From assembly GCA_963576565.1 (NCBI GenBank), contig OY755040.1:82927321-82991320 (forward strand): a DNA stretch of 64,000 bases, in the 5' to 3' direction. Below are positions 1 to 10,860 of this stretch, piece by piece (positions within the stretch are counted from its first letter, which is position 1; the number at the start of each line of letters is the position of its first letter). The notes beneath the pieces were generated by a model. The model was given only the letters and a program-made list of their open reading frames with translations, searched no databases and was not told where the DNA came from. This stretch comes from Aspidapion aeneum. Lineage: Eukaryota > Arthropoda > Insecta > Coleoptera > Brentidae. Both the position numbers and the translations under genes were made by a program.

Positions 1-5
1 TGGAT

Positions 6-3000
6 ATGGGTCACATGCGTGCAGTTTCACCCCCTAATAACTCAGAAATTCATGAATATTTTTATATTGCTCACCATGCGGTTATAAAAGAAAGCTCGAG
101 TAGCACGCCTGTTCGTCTTGTCTTTGACGCATCGAGTCATTCTTTAAATAAGCCTAGCCTAAATCAAGCCCTTCACACGGGTCCTAAACTACAAGGAGAT
201 TTAGTTAAAATTTTGCTTAATTTTCGGCTACATAAATATTGTTTTGTTAGCGATATTTCTAAAATGTACAGAATGATAAATGTGGAGGAAAATCAACATA
301 AATACCAACGAATTTTATGGCGTTTTAATTCTGAAGAATCGGTGCAAGATTACGAATTAAAAACTTTGACTTTCGGGGTAAACTGTTCTCCATATTTAGC
401 AATTCGAACCTTGCTTAAATTAGCCGATGATTATCAAGACTTACCGTTGGCTTCTGCGATTTTAAAGGACAGCGTCTATATAGACGACTGCGTAGTAAGT
501 TGCAATGATTTGGATCAAATCATGCTTATGAAAAATCAATTAATTGAGTTATTAGGGCGAGGTGGATTTGAACTGAAAAAATGGGCATCAAACGAACCCA
601 AATTGCTTGCAGACTTGCCTGCAACCCACATACAAACCAAAGACTTTTCTTTGGATCGAGAGGATGCAAACTCTCTAAAAATTTTAGGCTTGAGGTGGAA
701 CCCTCAAAGTGATAACTTTTTTTATTCTTTTAATTATAATACAAAAATTTGCACTAAGCGTAATTTGCTTAGTACCCTTGCGAAATGCTTTGACCCTTTA
801 GGTTTTCTTACACCGGTTACGTTTTTTGCAAAAAATTTAATCCAGTACTTATGGTTTATAAAGTTAGATTGGGATCAGTTAGCACCCCCGGAAATAATTT
901 CCAAGTGGAAAAAATTCGAGGAAGAACTCAAATTATTTTCTGATTTTTATATCCCAAGAATGATTGATCTCTCTAATTTTCAATTTTGTCAAATTGTTGG
1001 ATTTAGCGATGCATCCGAGCGCGGTATGTGTGCGGCGGTTTATTTTCGTATTGTTTATCAAAACGGAGATATTAAAACGTATTTTGTGTGCGCAAAATCG
1101 AAACTCGCTCCCATAAAAAGAATCAGTATTCCCCGTTTGGAGCTCTGTGCGGCAGTTTTGCTAGCTAAACTCATTCAATTTATTCAAAATACTTTTGCTA
1201 ATAAAATTGCTTTTCAAAATACCATTGCTTTTACGGATAGTATGGTTGCGCTCCCTTGGATCAAAGGATCACCACATGCGTGGCGCACTTTTGTATCCAA
1301 CCGAGTCACATACATACAAGAAAAAATTCAGCCTTGCGATTGGAACCATGTTCCTTCTGAATTAAATGCCGCGGACCCCGGGTCACGTGGTCTATTGCCT
1401 GCAGATTTAATTAATTGTTCCCTTTGGTGGCAAGGACCCGAGTTCCTTTGTAAGCCACAAGAGACATGGGATTTTACTAAAAATAATATTACAACACCCA
1501 AAGAAGCTCTGAAAGAGGAGCGAAAATTGGTGTTTGCTGCAACAATTGAACCAAATTTTTTGGATTGTCTGCTTAACAAATTTTCAAATTTTTTGCGTTT
1601 AATTAGACTTGTTGCTTTTATACTACGTTTTATTCACAATCTTCGCGCGCGTAAATTTAATAATGAGAAAATTATTATTAATTCTACGTGGTTAATACAA
1701 TATGAGTTACAAAATGCAATATTTGTGCTTATAAAACACGTGCAAAATAAATATTTTCAAAACGAGATTTCTTTACTTGTCGATAATAAACCGTTGCCAA
1801 AGGTTTTTAGAAAATTAAATCCGTTTTTGGATCAAAATAATATTTTACGCATTGGCGGAAGATTATGCAATTCGGAATTAGATTATGACAAAAAATTTCC
1901 TATACTTTTACCCGGTGATTCTCAATTTACAAAGTTATTGATTGCGCATACTCACGAGAAACATATGCATACCGGCATAAACACGACTTTATTTTTACTT
2001 TTTCAAAATTATTGGATTTTTGCAGCTAAAAGGCATATAAGAAAAATAATTTCGCGTTGTTCTACATGCTGGCGCACGCGCCCCAATAATTATCAACCCC
2101 CTGTTGGAAATTTGCCAAAATTTCGCGTTTCACAAGCAAAAGCTTTTCAACACGTTGGCGTTGATCTTACGGGAAGTTTTGCTATTACAATGAGCCACAT
2201 GCGCGGTGCAAAACGACTTAAGGCTTATGTCGTTCTATTTATTTGCGGTTGTACGAAGGCGGTACACTTAGAAATTGTGTCAGACTTATCGGCAGACGCT
2301 TTTATGGCAGCATTCCGACGTTTTATTGCCAGAAGAGGACGCGTGGAAGTAGTCTACTCGGATAACGCGTCAAATTTTACGCTTTCTGCTAAAATGCTTA
2401 ACCAGATGTTTGCTGAAGTTGCTAATCGCGAATCAATTCGTTGGCACTTCAACCCTCCATCCGCACCCCACATGGGCGGTTTGTGGGAAAGTAACATCAA
2501 AAGTGCAAAGTCTCATTTACTACGAGTAATTGGAGAACAGGTGCTTACTTTTGAGGAGCTTTATACTGTGGTTACTCAAGTAGAAGCTATCCTCAACTCT
2601 AGGCCTTTGTGTCCAGTCAGCACAGATCCAAATGATTTGACTGCACTGACGCCCGGTCATTTCCTTAGCCTGGAACCACTTACGACTGTTCCAGACTTCG
2701 ATTTTGACCAAGTGCTTTTAAATAGGCTTTCTCGGTGGCAGTTGCTGCAAAAACTGCATCGCGATTTTTGGCGTAGATGGCACAGAGATTACTTACATAC
2801 ATTGCAACAGCACGCTAAAGTGAATCAAGACAAAATTGATCCCATTGCGATTGATACGATGGTTTTGATCAAAGATGATCAAACCACTCCCTTAAATTGG
2901 GTATTGGGACGAGTAGTAGGATTGCACCCTGGTACTGATAATGTAGTAAGAGTTGCTACAGTTAAAACCTCCAAAGGTTTATTCAAGAGGCCTTTGGTGA

Positions 3001-3026
3001 AATTGTGCCCTCTCCCTAATGCTTAG
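6..3026 (+). CDS. pol: BEL/Pao Pol polyprotein (RT, RNase H, integrase), 5' end outside window
   Basis: The polyprotein copies element RNA into DNA and integrates it. The visible 1,006 residues run without a stop. The reverse transcriptase begins near residue 36 (VRLVFDAS) and has its catalytic YIDD at about 158-161. RNase H has FSDAS near 333-337 and a further Asp in FTDS near 410. The integrase has an H-H-C-C finger (about 648-689) and a DDE core with Asp at about 720 (GVDLTG), Asp at 786 (YSDNAS) and Glu at 828 (GLWES). A C-terminal domain with WVLGRV and KRPLVKLCPL is typical of BEL/Pao integrases. The Met at nt 6 is only the first Met in the window; the true start lies upstream. All catalytic residues named here are present, so the visible part could be functional. 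Confidence 0.92.
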   Translation: MGHMRAVSPPNNSEIHEYFYIAHHAVIKESSSSTPVRLVFDASSHSLNKPSLNQALHTGPKLQGDLVKILLNFRLHKYCFVSDISKMYRMINVEENQHKYQRILWRFNSEESVQDYELKTLTFGVNCSPYLAIRTLLKLADDYQDLPLASAILKDSVYIDDCVVSCNDLDQIMLMKNQLIELLGRGGFELKKWASNEPKLLADLPATHIQTKDFSLDREDANSLKILGLRWNPQSDNFFYSFNYNTKICTKRNLLSTLAKCFDPLGFLTPVTFFAKNLIQYLWFIKLDWDQLAPPEIISKWKKFEEELKLFSDFYIPRMIDLSNFQFCQIVGFSDASERGMCAAVYFRIVYQNGDIKTYFVCAKSKLAPIKRISIPRLELCAAVLLAKLIQFIQNTFANKIAFQNTIAFTDSMVALPWIKGSPHAWRTFVSNRVTYIQEKIQPCDWNHVPSELNAADPGSRGLLPADLINCSLWWQGPEFLCKPQETWDFTKNNITTPKEALKEERKLVFAATIEPNFLDCLLNKFSNFLRLIRLVAFILRFIHNLRARKFNNEKIIINSTWLIQYELQNAIFVLIKHVQNKYFQNEISLLVDNKPLPKVFRKLNPFLDQNNILRIGGRLCNSELDYDKKFPILLPGDSQFTKLLIAHTHEKHMHTGINTTLFLLFQNYWIFAAKRHIRKIISRCSTCWRTRPNNYQPPVGNLPKFRVSQAKAFQHVGVDLTGSFAITMSHMRGAKRLKAYVVLFICGCTKAVHLEIVSDLSADAFMAAFRRFIARRGRVEVVYSDNASNFTLSAKMLNQMFAEVANRESIRWHFNPPSAPHMGGLWESNIKSAKSHLLRVIGEQVLTFEELYTVVTQVEAILNSRPLCPVSTDPNDLTALTPGHFLSLEPLTTVPDFDFDQVLLNRLSRWQLLQKLHRDFWRRWHRDYLHTLQQHAKVNQDKIDPIAIDTMVLIKDDQTTPLNWVLGRVVGLHPGTDNVVRVATVKTSKGLFKRPLVKLCPLPNA

Positions 3027-3056
3027 TTCAGAAAATACCATACCCTGGGTATTTTC

Positions 3057-3069
3057 AGGGGGGCCGGAA
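3057..3069 (+). other. BEL polypurine tract
   Basis: A G-rich run (AGGGGGGCCGGAA) lies directly before the LTR's TG. It is the expected primer site for plus-strand DNA synthesis. A GGGGGCCGG-type tract next to the LTR is common in BEL/Pao elements. Confidence 0.75.
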
Positions 3070-3833
3070 TGCTTCGTCCCGGCGTTTAGTTTTAAGATAT
3101 AAAATTTAGAGACATTTATCTAAATTAGAATGCTTTTTATTTTCTTTTTTTTTGCTAGAGTTAGGCTAAAACTTTATACTTAAAGTTACTTTTATTTCTT
3201 GGTTTAAACTAATTTAGTTACTAAGATATGCCTTGCCTACAAAAAGGTTAAAGATTTGAATTTGTGCGGTGAATTATATGCTCAAGAATGCATTGACTTT
3301 ACTTTATTATTTTTGCTTTTTTTTTCTACCTTGAGTATATCCATTTTCCATCCTTTTTTAATTTAAGTTTTCCCTAATTTTATACATACCTTTTTACTGC
3401 TGTATTGCTACATATATAGCAGTGCTCCAAAGTCCGTCTTGCTATACGGATCTCATGCGAATATTTGGGGTACTCTCCATACCAGTGATATATATTGATC
3501 GCCAAGTGAAATCACATGCGTGTTTTTTAAGACCACGGTCGTGTATAAACATTTTATGGATTGCTTTGATGTGCTACTGCTACTACTTTGATTGGAATTA
3601 TTTGGATTCAACTGTGCAGTTGTCCATGTACCAAGTTCCTTTCATCCAAGGGTAAGTCAAAGTGTTTTTGAGCTGCGTTTCTTTAAATTTTTTACTTATT
3701 CCCTATGCTACTATTCCTAACTAAGAACACAAAAGTGTAACCTAAGAGTGGGAACTATTGGACTGGAGATCCCTATTGCTACAGTTCGGTTGGTTTGTTG
3801 ACTTTTTCATGCGAAAGACGTCTCGACCGACCA
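3070..3833 (+). repeat. BEL/Pao 3' LTR
   Basis: The LTR starts TGCTTCGTCCCGG just after the polypurine tract and is taken to end at CGACCA where LINE homology resumes, giving about 764 bp. A TATATA motif lies near 3411. A 77-codon frame at 3422-3655 inside it has no recognisable product and is treated as chance. The 5' boundary is well supported. The 3' boundary is inferred from the restart of LINE sequence, since the partner LTR is outside the window. Confidence 0.65.
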
Positions 3834-5095
3834 ATATCCTCAATACATAAAAAAGGAAACACGCTGGATTGCAGCAATTACAGAGGAATTTCAGTAATCA
3901 GTACTCTAAGTAGATTGTACGGTAGGATTCTTAGAGATCTAATAGAGAATGATTTTCATGAACAAGAAGAAGAAGAGCAAAGTGGGTTTCGCGCAGGCAG
4001 ATCTTGTAGTGATAATGTTTTTTGTCTTAAACAAGTAATTGAGAAAAGGAGCGCCAGAGATATAGAGACTCATGTTACCTTTGTGGACCTACAAAAAGCA
4101 TATGATACCGTTCCAGTAGAAAAATTTTGGACAGTTTTAGAGCAAACTAATATCAGTCATATATACATAAAAGCGATAAAAGAACTATACAAAGGGTCAA
4201 AATCTAAAATTAAAATTGGGAATCGACTTTCAAAAGAATTCCTGGTAACAAAAGGCTTGACAGGAATGTTGTATCTCTCCAACTCTTTTTCAAATATATA
4301 TCGCAGTAGCTCTAAAAAACTGGAAACGTAAAGTGCACGGCATGGGAATACAACTTAACGACCGATTTACCATATACACACTACAGTTTGCTGACGACCA
4401 AGTAATTGTGGCTAATGATAAAGAAGACATGGAGTATATGATGAGAAAGTTAACAGAAGAATACCAAAAGTGGGGATTAACAGTGAACGTGGACAAGCCA
4501 CAGTACTTATGTATTGGAAACGAATCCAATGAGTTAGTACTAGAAAATGGACAAACAATATCTCCATGCAATGAGTATGTATACTTGGGTGTCACATTTG
4601 ATAAGACAGGAACAGACTGTAAAGAACTGGAAAAAAGAATAGTAAAAGCAAAAAAAGTTATTGGATGTCTTAACAGTATTTTATGGAGCAGAGAGATAAA
4701 AAAGAATGTAAAATTTAACATATATGAAGCAATGGTCAAAAGCACGTTGTTTTATGGAATAGAGACTTGTCGCGTAACAGAAAAATACAAAACAAAAATG
4801 GAAAGTGTCGAAATGGATGTAATAAGAAGATCAATGAGAATATCTAGAATAGATCACATAAGAAATGAGATCATAAAAGAAAGAATGGGAATCGAGGGAA
4901 GCATAACGGATGACATCACTAGAATGGCAACCAATAGGGCGCAGAAAAAGAGGGCGTCCTAAACTAGAATGGCAACAGTCAATCCAAAGATCAATGAGTC
5001 AAAAGAATCTGACAGAGGATGATTGTCAGGATCGAAGGAGGTGGAGAATAGGCGTCGGACAACGTAGAAAAACGTTCTAAACAGACATAGTAGTA
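3834..5095 (+). pseudogene. RTE-like LINE reverse transcriptase, degraded copy 1
   Basis: This is reverse transcriptase from a non-LTR element. The first frame (to about 4257) shows GFRAGRSC and VTFVDLQKAYDTV. The second (4333-4962) shows the active-site box QFADDQ and the RTE-like downstream region. Compared with copy 2 (45989-48365), a small deletion near 4259 shifts the frame. A deletion of about 77 bp near 4920 removes the RRQLIWYGHVQ segment, apparently between two CTAGAA-GGCAAC repeats. The 3' end carries a short TAG-type trinucleotide tail, as in the other two copies, and abuts the satellite array. The left end coincides with the BEL LTR. Assignment to RTE rests on the C-terminal motifs and the simple-repeat tail and has not been tested phylogenetically. 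Confidence 0.85.
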
Positions 5096-6564
5096 TAATT
5101 TGAACTATAAGCGCCATTGTAAAAGTAGCTAGGTTAAGTACTGCAACTCCTTAGATGGTCGTTTAAAATCTTTTAAACATATTAAAAAATATAAAGTATA
5201 AATACAAAAAATTTTTACTGTTAACAGTCAAATAAAAAATAAAATATCTTAGGTAAATGACATGTTAGGTTATATCAACTATCTCTGAAGCGAATGGTCT
5301 CGCAAATATTTAACATACATAAACATAGGAATAGCACAACTATGTCACCCTGGAAAATACAACTAAAGCCACATCCTAAAATGAAAATTAAAGATTTATT
5401 TAAAAAACTGCAAAATAAATTAAATGAAAATATACGATATGCCATTTAAAGTCAGGTAGTAAATATGAAGGCCCGATGCAGACAACTAGTGTCGCAAGCA
5501 ATATACTGTGACCAATCGGTTAAAAAAAAACACGTTTTCTTCTTATGGGGATTTACATAGGAAAAGTGAGCCAGAACCCGTATAGCCTATCTACTACAAT
5601 AAAAAACTATTAATGGATTTTGAGTCACAGCGGCAAACGCTCCTGAATACGCGCGTCTTTGGTACCTCACTTACTTCTTGCTTTCCATAAGTTCATCCTT
5701 TTTTATACGCGTTTAATAAAGGCTAAACGTTCGATGTCGAGCACTGTATAATACTTTGTATAGCCTGTGTTTTGTGTTAATGGGATTAAGACAATAGGAG
5801 TAAAAATGTTTTTTAAAATAGATATAAAAACAGTATTATACAATTTTGATATGTCATAATTTATAAGTTAATTCTGTAAAAAAAACTCTGTAAATGAATA
5901 TTATAATTAATAAAATGTTAAACAAGTTATTATGTATCCTCAATTTTGAATAGTATTCATAATAAAAACAAACATAAGAGACGTAAATACAAAGTAGGAC
6001 AAAAATCTAATGATACCAGGTAGTTGCTAAGCGCCATTGTAAAAGTAGCTAGGTTAAGTACTGCAACTCCTTAGATGGTCTTTTAAAATCTTTTAAGCAT
6101 ATTGAAAAATATTAAGTATAAAGACAAAAATTTTTTATTGTTAACTGTTAGGTTATATCAACTATCTCTGAAGCGAATGGTCTCGCAAATATTTAACATA
6201 CATAAACATAGGAATAGCACAACTATGTCACCCTGGAAAATACAACTAAAGCCACATCCTAAAATGAAAATTAAAGATTTATTTAAAAAACTGCAGAATA
6301 AATTAAATGAAAATATACGATATGCCATTTAAAGCCAGGTAGTAAATATGAAGGCCCGATGCAGACAACTAGTGTCGCAAGCAATATACTGTGACTGACC
6401 TGTTCAAAAAAAGACCACGTTTTCGTCTTATGGGGATTTACATGGGAAAAGTGAGCCAGAACCCGTATAGCCTATCTACTACTATTTAAATCAAAGACAC
6501 TAATTTTATTAAAAAGTTTATTGTCACCGCTGTTTATAATATACTAAACAAAGATAACCAAAAA

Positions 6565-9478
6565 TGACGTCATTACAAATGGATATAATTTGAACTATAA
6601 GCGCCATTGTAAAAGTAGCTATGTTAAGTACTGCAACTCCTTAGATGGTCGTTTAAAATCTTTTAAACATATTAAAAAATATTAAGTATAAAGACAAAAA
6701 AATATACTGTTAACAGTCAAATAAAAAATAAAATATCTTAGGTAAATGACATGTTAGGTTATATCAACTATCTCTGAAGCGAATGGTCTCGCAAATATTT
6801 AACATACATAAACATAGGAATAGCACAACTATGTCACCCTGGAAAATACAACTAAAGCCACATCCTAAAATGAAAATTAAAGATTTATTTAAAAAACTGC
6901 AGAATAAATTAAATGAAAATATACGATATGCCATTTAAAGCCAGGTAGTAAATATGAAGGCCCGATGCAGACAACTAGTGTCGCAAGCAATATACTGTGA
7001 CCGACCTGTTCAAAAAAAGACCACGTTTTCGTCTTATGGGGACTTACATGGGAAAAGTGAGCCAGAACCCGTATAGCCTATCTACTACTATTTAAACAAA
7101 GACACTAATTTTATTAAAAAGTTTATTGTCACCGCTGTTTATAATATACTAAACAAAGATAACCAAAAATGACGTCATTACAAATGGATATAATTTGAAC
7201 TATAAGCGCCATTGTAAAAGTAGCTAGGTTAAGTACTGCAACTCCTTAGATGGTCGTTTAAAATCATTTAAACATATTAAAAAATATTAAGTATAAAGAC
7301 AAAAAAATATACTGTTAACAGTCAAATAAAAAATAAAATATCTTAGGTAAATGACATGTTAGGTTATATCAACTATCTCTGAAGCGAATGGTCTCGCAAA
7401 TATTTAACATACATAAACATAGGAATAGCACAACTATGTCACCCTGGAAAATACAACTAAAGCCACATCCTAAAATGAAAATTAAAGATTTATTTAAAAA
7501 ACTGCAGAATAAATTAAATGAAAATATACGATATGCCATTTAAAGCCAGGTAGTAAATATGAAGGCCCGATGCAGACAACTAGTGTCGCAAGCAATATAC
7601 TGTGACCGACCTGTTCAAAAAAAGACCACGTTTTCGTCTTATGGGGACTTACATGGGAAAAGTGAGCCAGAACCCGTATAGCCTATCTACTACTATTTAA
7701 ATCAAAGACACTAATTTTATTAAAAAGTTTATTGTCACCGCTGTTTATAATATACTAAACAAAGATAACCAAAAATGACGTCATTACAAATGGATATAAT
7801 TTGAACTATAAGCGCCATTGTAAAAGTAGCTAGGTTAAGTACTGCAACTCCTTAGATGGTCGTTTAAAATCATTTAAACATATTAAAAAATATTAAGTAT
7901 AAAGACAAAAAAATATACTGTTAACAGTCAAATAAAAAATAAAATATCTTAGGTAAATGACATGTTAGGTTATATCAACTATCTCTGAAGCGAATGGTCT
8001 CGCAAATATTTAACATACATAAACATAGGAATAGCACAACTATGTCACCCTGGAAAATACAACTAAAGCCACATCCTAAAATGAAAATTAAAGATTTATT
8101 TAAAAAACTGCAGAATAAATTAAATGAAAATATACGATATGCCATTTAAAGCCAGGTAGTAAATATGAAGGCCCGATGCAGACAACTAGTGTCGCAAGCA
8201 ATATACTGTGACCGACCTGTTCAAAAAAAGACCACGTTTTCGTCTTATGGGGATTTACATGGGAAAAGTGAGCCAGAACCCGTATAGCCTATCTACTACT
8301 ATTTAAATCAAAGACACTAATTTTATTAAAAAGTTTATTGTCACCGCTGTTTATAATATACTAAACAAAGATAACCAAAAATGACGTCATTACAAATAGG
8401 TATAATTTGAACTATAAGCGCCATTGTAAAAGTAGCTAGGTTAAGTACTGCAACTCCTTAGATGGTCGTTTAAAATCTTTTAAATGTATTAAAAAATATT
8501 AAGTATAAAGACAAAAAACTTTTACTGTTAACAGTCAAATAAAAAATAAAATATCTTAGGTAAATGACATGTTAGGTTATATCAACTATTTCTGAAGTGA
8601 ATGATCTCGCAAATATTTAACATACATAAACCATGGGCGCACCCAGGGGGGGAACCGGGGCCCGCCCCCCCCCAAGCCCTAGATTTTTTACATATTTTTG
8701 ACATTTCAGAAAAAAACACAAAAAATAGCTTAAAATTCGCCATCATGAGGCTTCGCCCCCCCCCCCCCCCCCAAGAGGCCTCGGCCCCCCCCAAGACATA
8801 TTCCTGGGTGCGCCACTGCATAAACATAGGAATAGCACAACTATGTCACCCTGGAAAATACAACTAAAGCCACATCCTAAAATGAAAATTAAAGATTTAT
8901 TTAAAAAACTGCAAAATAAATTAAATGAAAATATACGATATGCCATTTAAAGTCAGGTAGTAAATATGAAGGCCCGATGCAGACAACTAGTGTCGCAAGC
9001 AATATACTGTGACCGACCGGTTCAAAAAAAGACCACGTTTTCGTCTTATGAGGATTTTCATGGGAATAATGAGCCAGAACCCGTATAGCCTATCGACTAC
9101 TGAATTCTGTAAAAAAACTCTGTAAATGAATATCATAATTAATAAAATGTTAAACAAGTTATTATGTATCCTCAATTTTGAATGGTATCCATAATAAAAA
9201 CGAACAATAGAGACGTAAATACAAAGTAGAACAAAAATCTAATGATACCAGGTAGTTGCTATAGTCTCAATTATACGCATTTGTAATGACGTCACCAGGT
9301 AAGAAGAAAACGTATGGCGTAGATATTTTTGCCAATTAATCTTTTTTGATTGACAGTGACGGATACTTCACATAACCAATTACCTACCTATTTAAATCAA
9401 AGACACTAATTTTTTTTAAAAGTTTATTGTCACCGCTGTTTATAATGTACTAAACAAAGATAACCAAAAATGACGTCA
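6565..9478. promoter_or_regulatory. TGACGTCA (CRE/ATF-type) palindromes in satellite units
   Basis: A perfect TGACGTCA octamer flanked by AAAAA and TTACAAAT occurs at 6565, 7170, 7776, 8382 and 9471, at the unit period. It is the consensus of CREB/ATF-type bZIP proteins. Binding is inference. The same octamer occurs in the gypsy LTRs of this window. Confidence 0.45.
8632..8818. mobile_element. hAT-like MITE inserted in a satellite unit
   Basis: The 187-bp insert has imperfect terminal inverted repeats built on GGCGCACCCAGG; the right end read inward is CAGTGGCGCACCCAGG. It interrupts the unit text at CATAAAC, which is present on both sides (8625-8631 and 8819-8825). The neighbouring units supply the empty site. 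The interior has long C runs and no coding capacity. The CAGTGGCG-type end suggests the hAT superfamily. The visible duplication is 7 bp, so one base may have been lost from the usual 8. Confidence 0.8.
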
Positions 9479-9984
9479 TTACAAATGCGTATAATTTGAA
9501 CTATAAGCGCCATTGTAAAAGTAGCTAGGTTAAGTACTGCAACTCCTTAGATGGTCGTTTAAAATATTTTAATCATATTAAAAAATATTAGTATAAAGTA
9601 AAAAAAATGTTACTGTTAACAGTCAAATGAAATAACTTAGGTAAATGACATGTTAGGTTATATCAACTATCTCTGAAGCGAATGATCTCGAAAATATTTA
9701 ACATACATAAACATAGGAATAGCACAACTATGTCACCCTGGAAAATACAACTAAAGCCACATCCTAAAATGAAAATTAAAGATTTATTTAAGAATCTGCA
9801 AAATAAATTAAATGAAAATATACGATATGCCATTTAAAGTCAGGTAGTACATATGAGGGCCCGATGCAGACAACTAGTGTCGCAAGCAATATACTGTGAC
9901 CGACCGGTTCAAAAGACCACGTTTTCGTCTTATGGGGATTTACATGGGAAAAGTGAGCCAGAACCCGTATAGCCTATCTACTAT

Positions 9985-10076
9985 CGTTAGAGAGGACTTT
10001 TGGTCAGCCTCAATAACTATTACTTTGTTGTTTTTGGCCAAGTTAATAGTTTGCAAATAATTAAAAATACTGTAAA
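9985..10076. other. Unique flank of satellite array
   Basis: A short AT-rich stretch in which no feature was found. Confidence 0.5.
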
Positions 10077-10206
10077 ACCTGGTTCCCACCTACGACTTTC
10101 TCGAGCGTACCCGCGCACGCGTCACATGACTGTCATAACATTTCATATTGAGTTCATGTGACGCGTGAGCGGGTATGCACGAGAAAGTCATAGGTGGGAA
10201 CCGGGT
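10077..10206. mobile_element. Snap-back MITE (hairpin)
   Basis: Two arms of about 54 bp, 10077-10130 and 10153-10206, are nearly perfect inverted copies that start with GGTTCCCACC, around a 22-bp loop. TAAAA flanks both sides and may be the target duplication. The arms are GC-rich against an AT-rich background. There is no coding capacity. Confidence 0.8.
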
Positions 10207-10860
10207 ATAAAAGATCACTTTTGAGGTGGGCGAGAGGGGGGATACACCCTCCCCCCAATTCAAATTAATTCAACTCGAAAAATTAAGTTTTAAGTTAATA
10301 CTAATCAAAAATATCTTTTTACTCACCTTAAGTATTATTTACAAAATTTTTGTTTGATATCAAATAAATGTGTTTGTAGAAATCCTCAATTCTACAAAAA
10401 TATTTATTTTTATTTCAAGGCGGCTTTTAAAAGTTATGTCAAACTTATTAAATATTTAACTGTATACAATGGGTTTTTGAACAAAAATACTTTTTTGAAA
10501 AAAACAATGTGTTAAGGATACAAAATGCCACAAGGAAAATAAAACATGTTTTTAACATTTTACCCCATTTTCGTAGGCCTATGGAACGTGCACCACTGCC
10601 TTTAAATGGTACTTAGGTACATCGTTAAAAAGAAAATTTTATCCGCTTGCAAAATGATCTTTAGAATATTTTTGGGAAAGTTGACCGTTGTCGAGTTATT
10701 AGCAAAAAACTGTCAAAAAGCACGTTTAAGGGGGGGGACAATCCCCCTGTCAGGGTTAGGGGGGTGGTTCCTTTTCGTAAAATGTTCGGGCGAGTCTTAT
10801 GTCTATTCATACCAAGTGTGTTGCGTCTATCATTAAACGCACTATTGAACCCCGTAGGGC
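10207..10860. other. AT-rich spacer, no gene seen
   Basis: It contains a G/C-run patch (about 10725-10765) and a 76-codon frame at 10606-10836 without recognisable motifs, taken as chance. Confidence 0.5.

Larger units (their letters stand above)
1..3833 (+). mobile_element. BEL/Pao LTR retrotransposon, 3' part
   Basis: The window opens inside the pol gene of a BEL/Pao element and includes the rest of pol, a purine-rich tract and the 3' LTR. The 5' LTR, gag and protease lie outside the window. The LTR seems to end in CGACCA at 3833, and sequence homologous to the RTE-like LINE at 46-48 kb starts immediately afterwards. The element therefore probably inserted into that LINE, and the LINE's upstream part should lie left of the window. 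The open pol frame of about 1,000 codons suggests a fairly young insertion. The right boundary is inferred from the LINE homology, because the second LTR is not visible. Confidence 0.85.
5342..9837 (+). other. 35-codon micro-ORF, intact in all seven satellite units
   Basis: Each unit carries an ATG-to-TAA frame of 35 codons: 5342-5449, 6225-6332, 6831-6938, 7436-7543, 8042-8149, 8843-8950 and 9730-9837. The peptide starts MSPWKIQLKPHPK, is rich in lysine and ends NIRYAI. The diverged outer copies remain open; the last has an Asn substitution in the lysine run. No known domain is recognised. Conservation could reflect array homogenisation rather than selection, so coding is unproven. It may be the remnant of a transposon protein. 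Confidence 0.35.
5096..9984 (+). repeat. Satellite-like tandem array, 606-bp unit
   Basis: Seven units can be phased by an invariant segment starting ATGTCACCCTGG at 5342, 6225, 6831, 7436, 8042, 8843 and 9730. The inner spacings are 606, 605 and 606 bp. The 8042-8843 spacing becomes about 607 once a MITE insertion is subtracted. The first and last spacings are 883 and 887 bp because both outer units keep an extra block (about 5870-6025 and 9105-9260) that the inner units lack. Inner units are nearly identical and outer ones more diverged, as expected if unequal exchange homogenised the centre. Units also share a segment near GCGCCATTGTAAAAGTAGCT and a GTGAGCCAGAACCCGTATAG end block. The repeat's origin is not recognised; a tandemised non-autonomous element is possible. 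Confidence 0.93.

Noticed and set aside
8582..8946. Overlapping proline- and glycine-rich frames
   Set aside because: They arise from the C runs of the hAT-like MITE and have no independent support.
5096..9984. CRISPR array
   Set aside because: Units are about 606 bp and wholly repeated, without short repeats and unique spacers.
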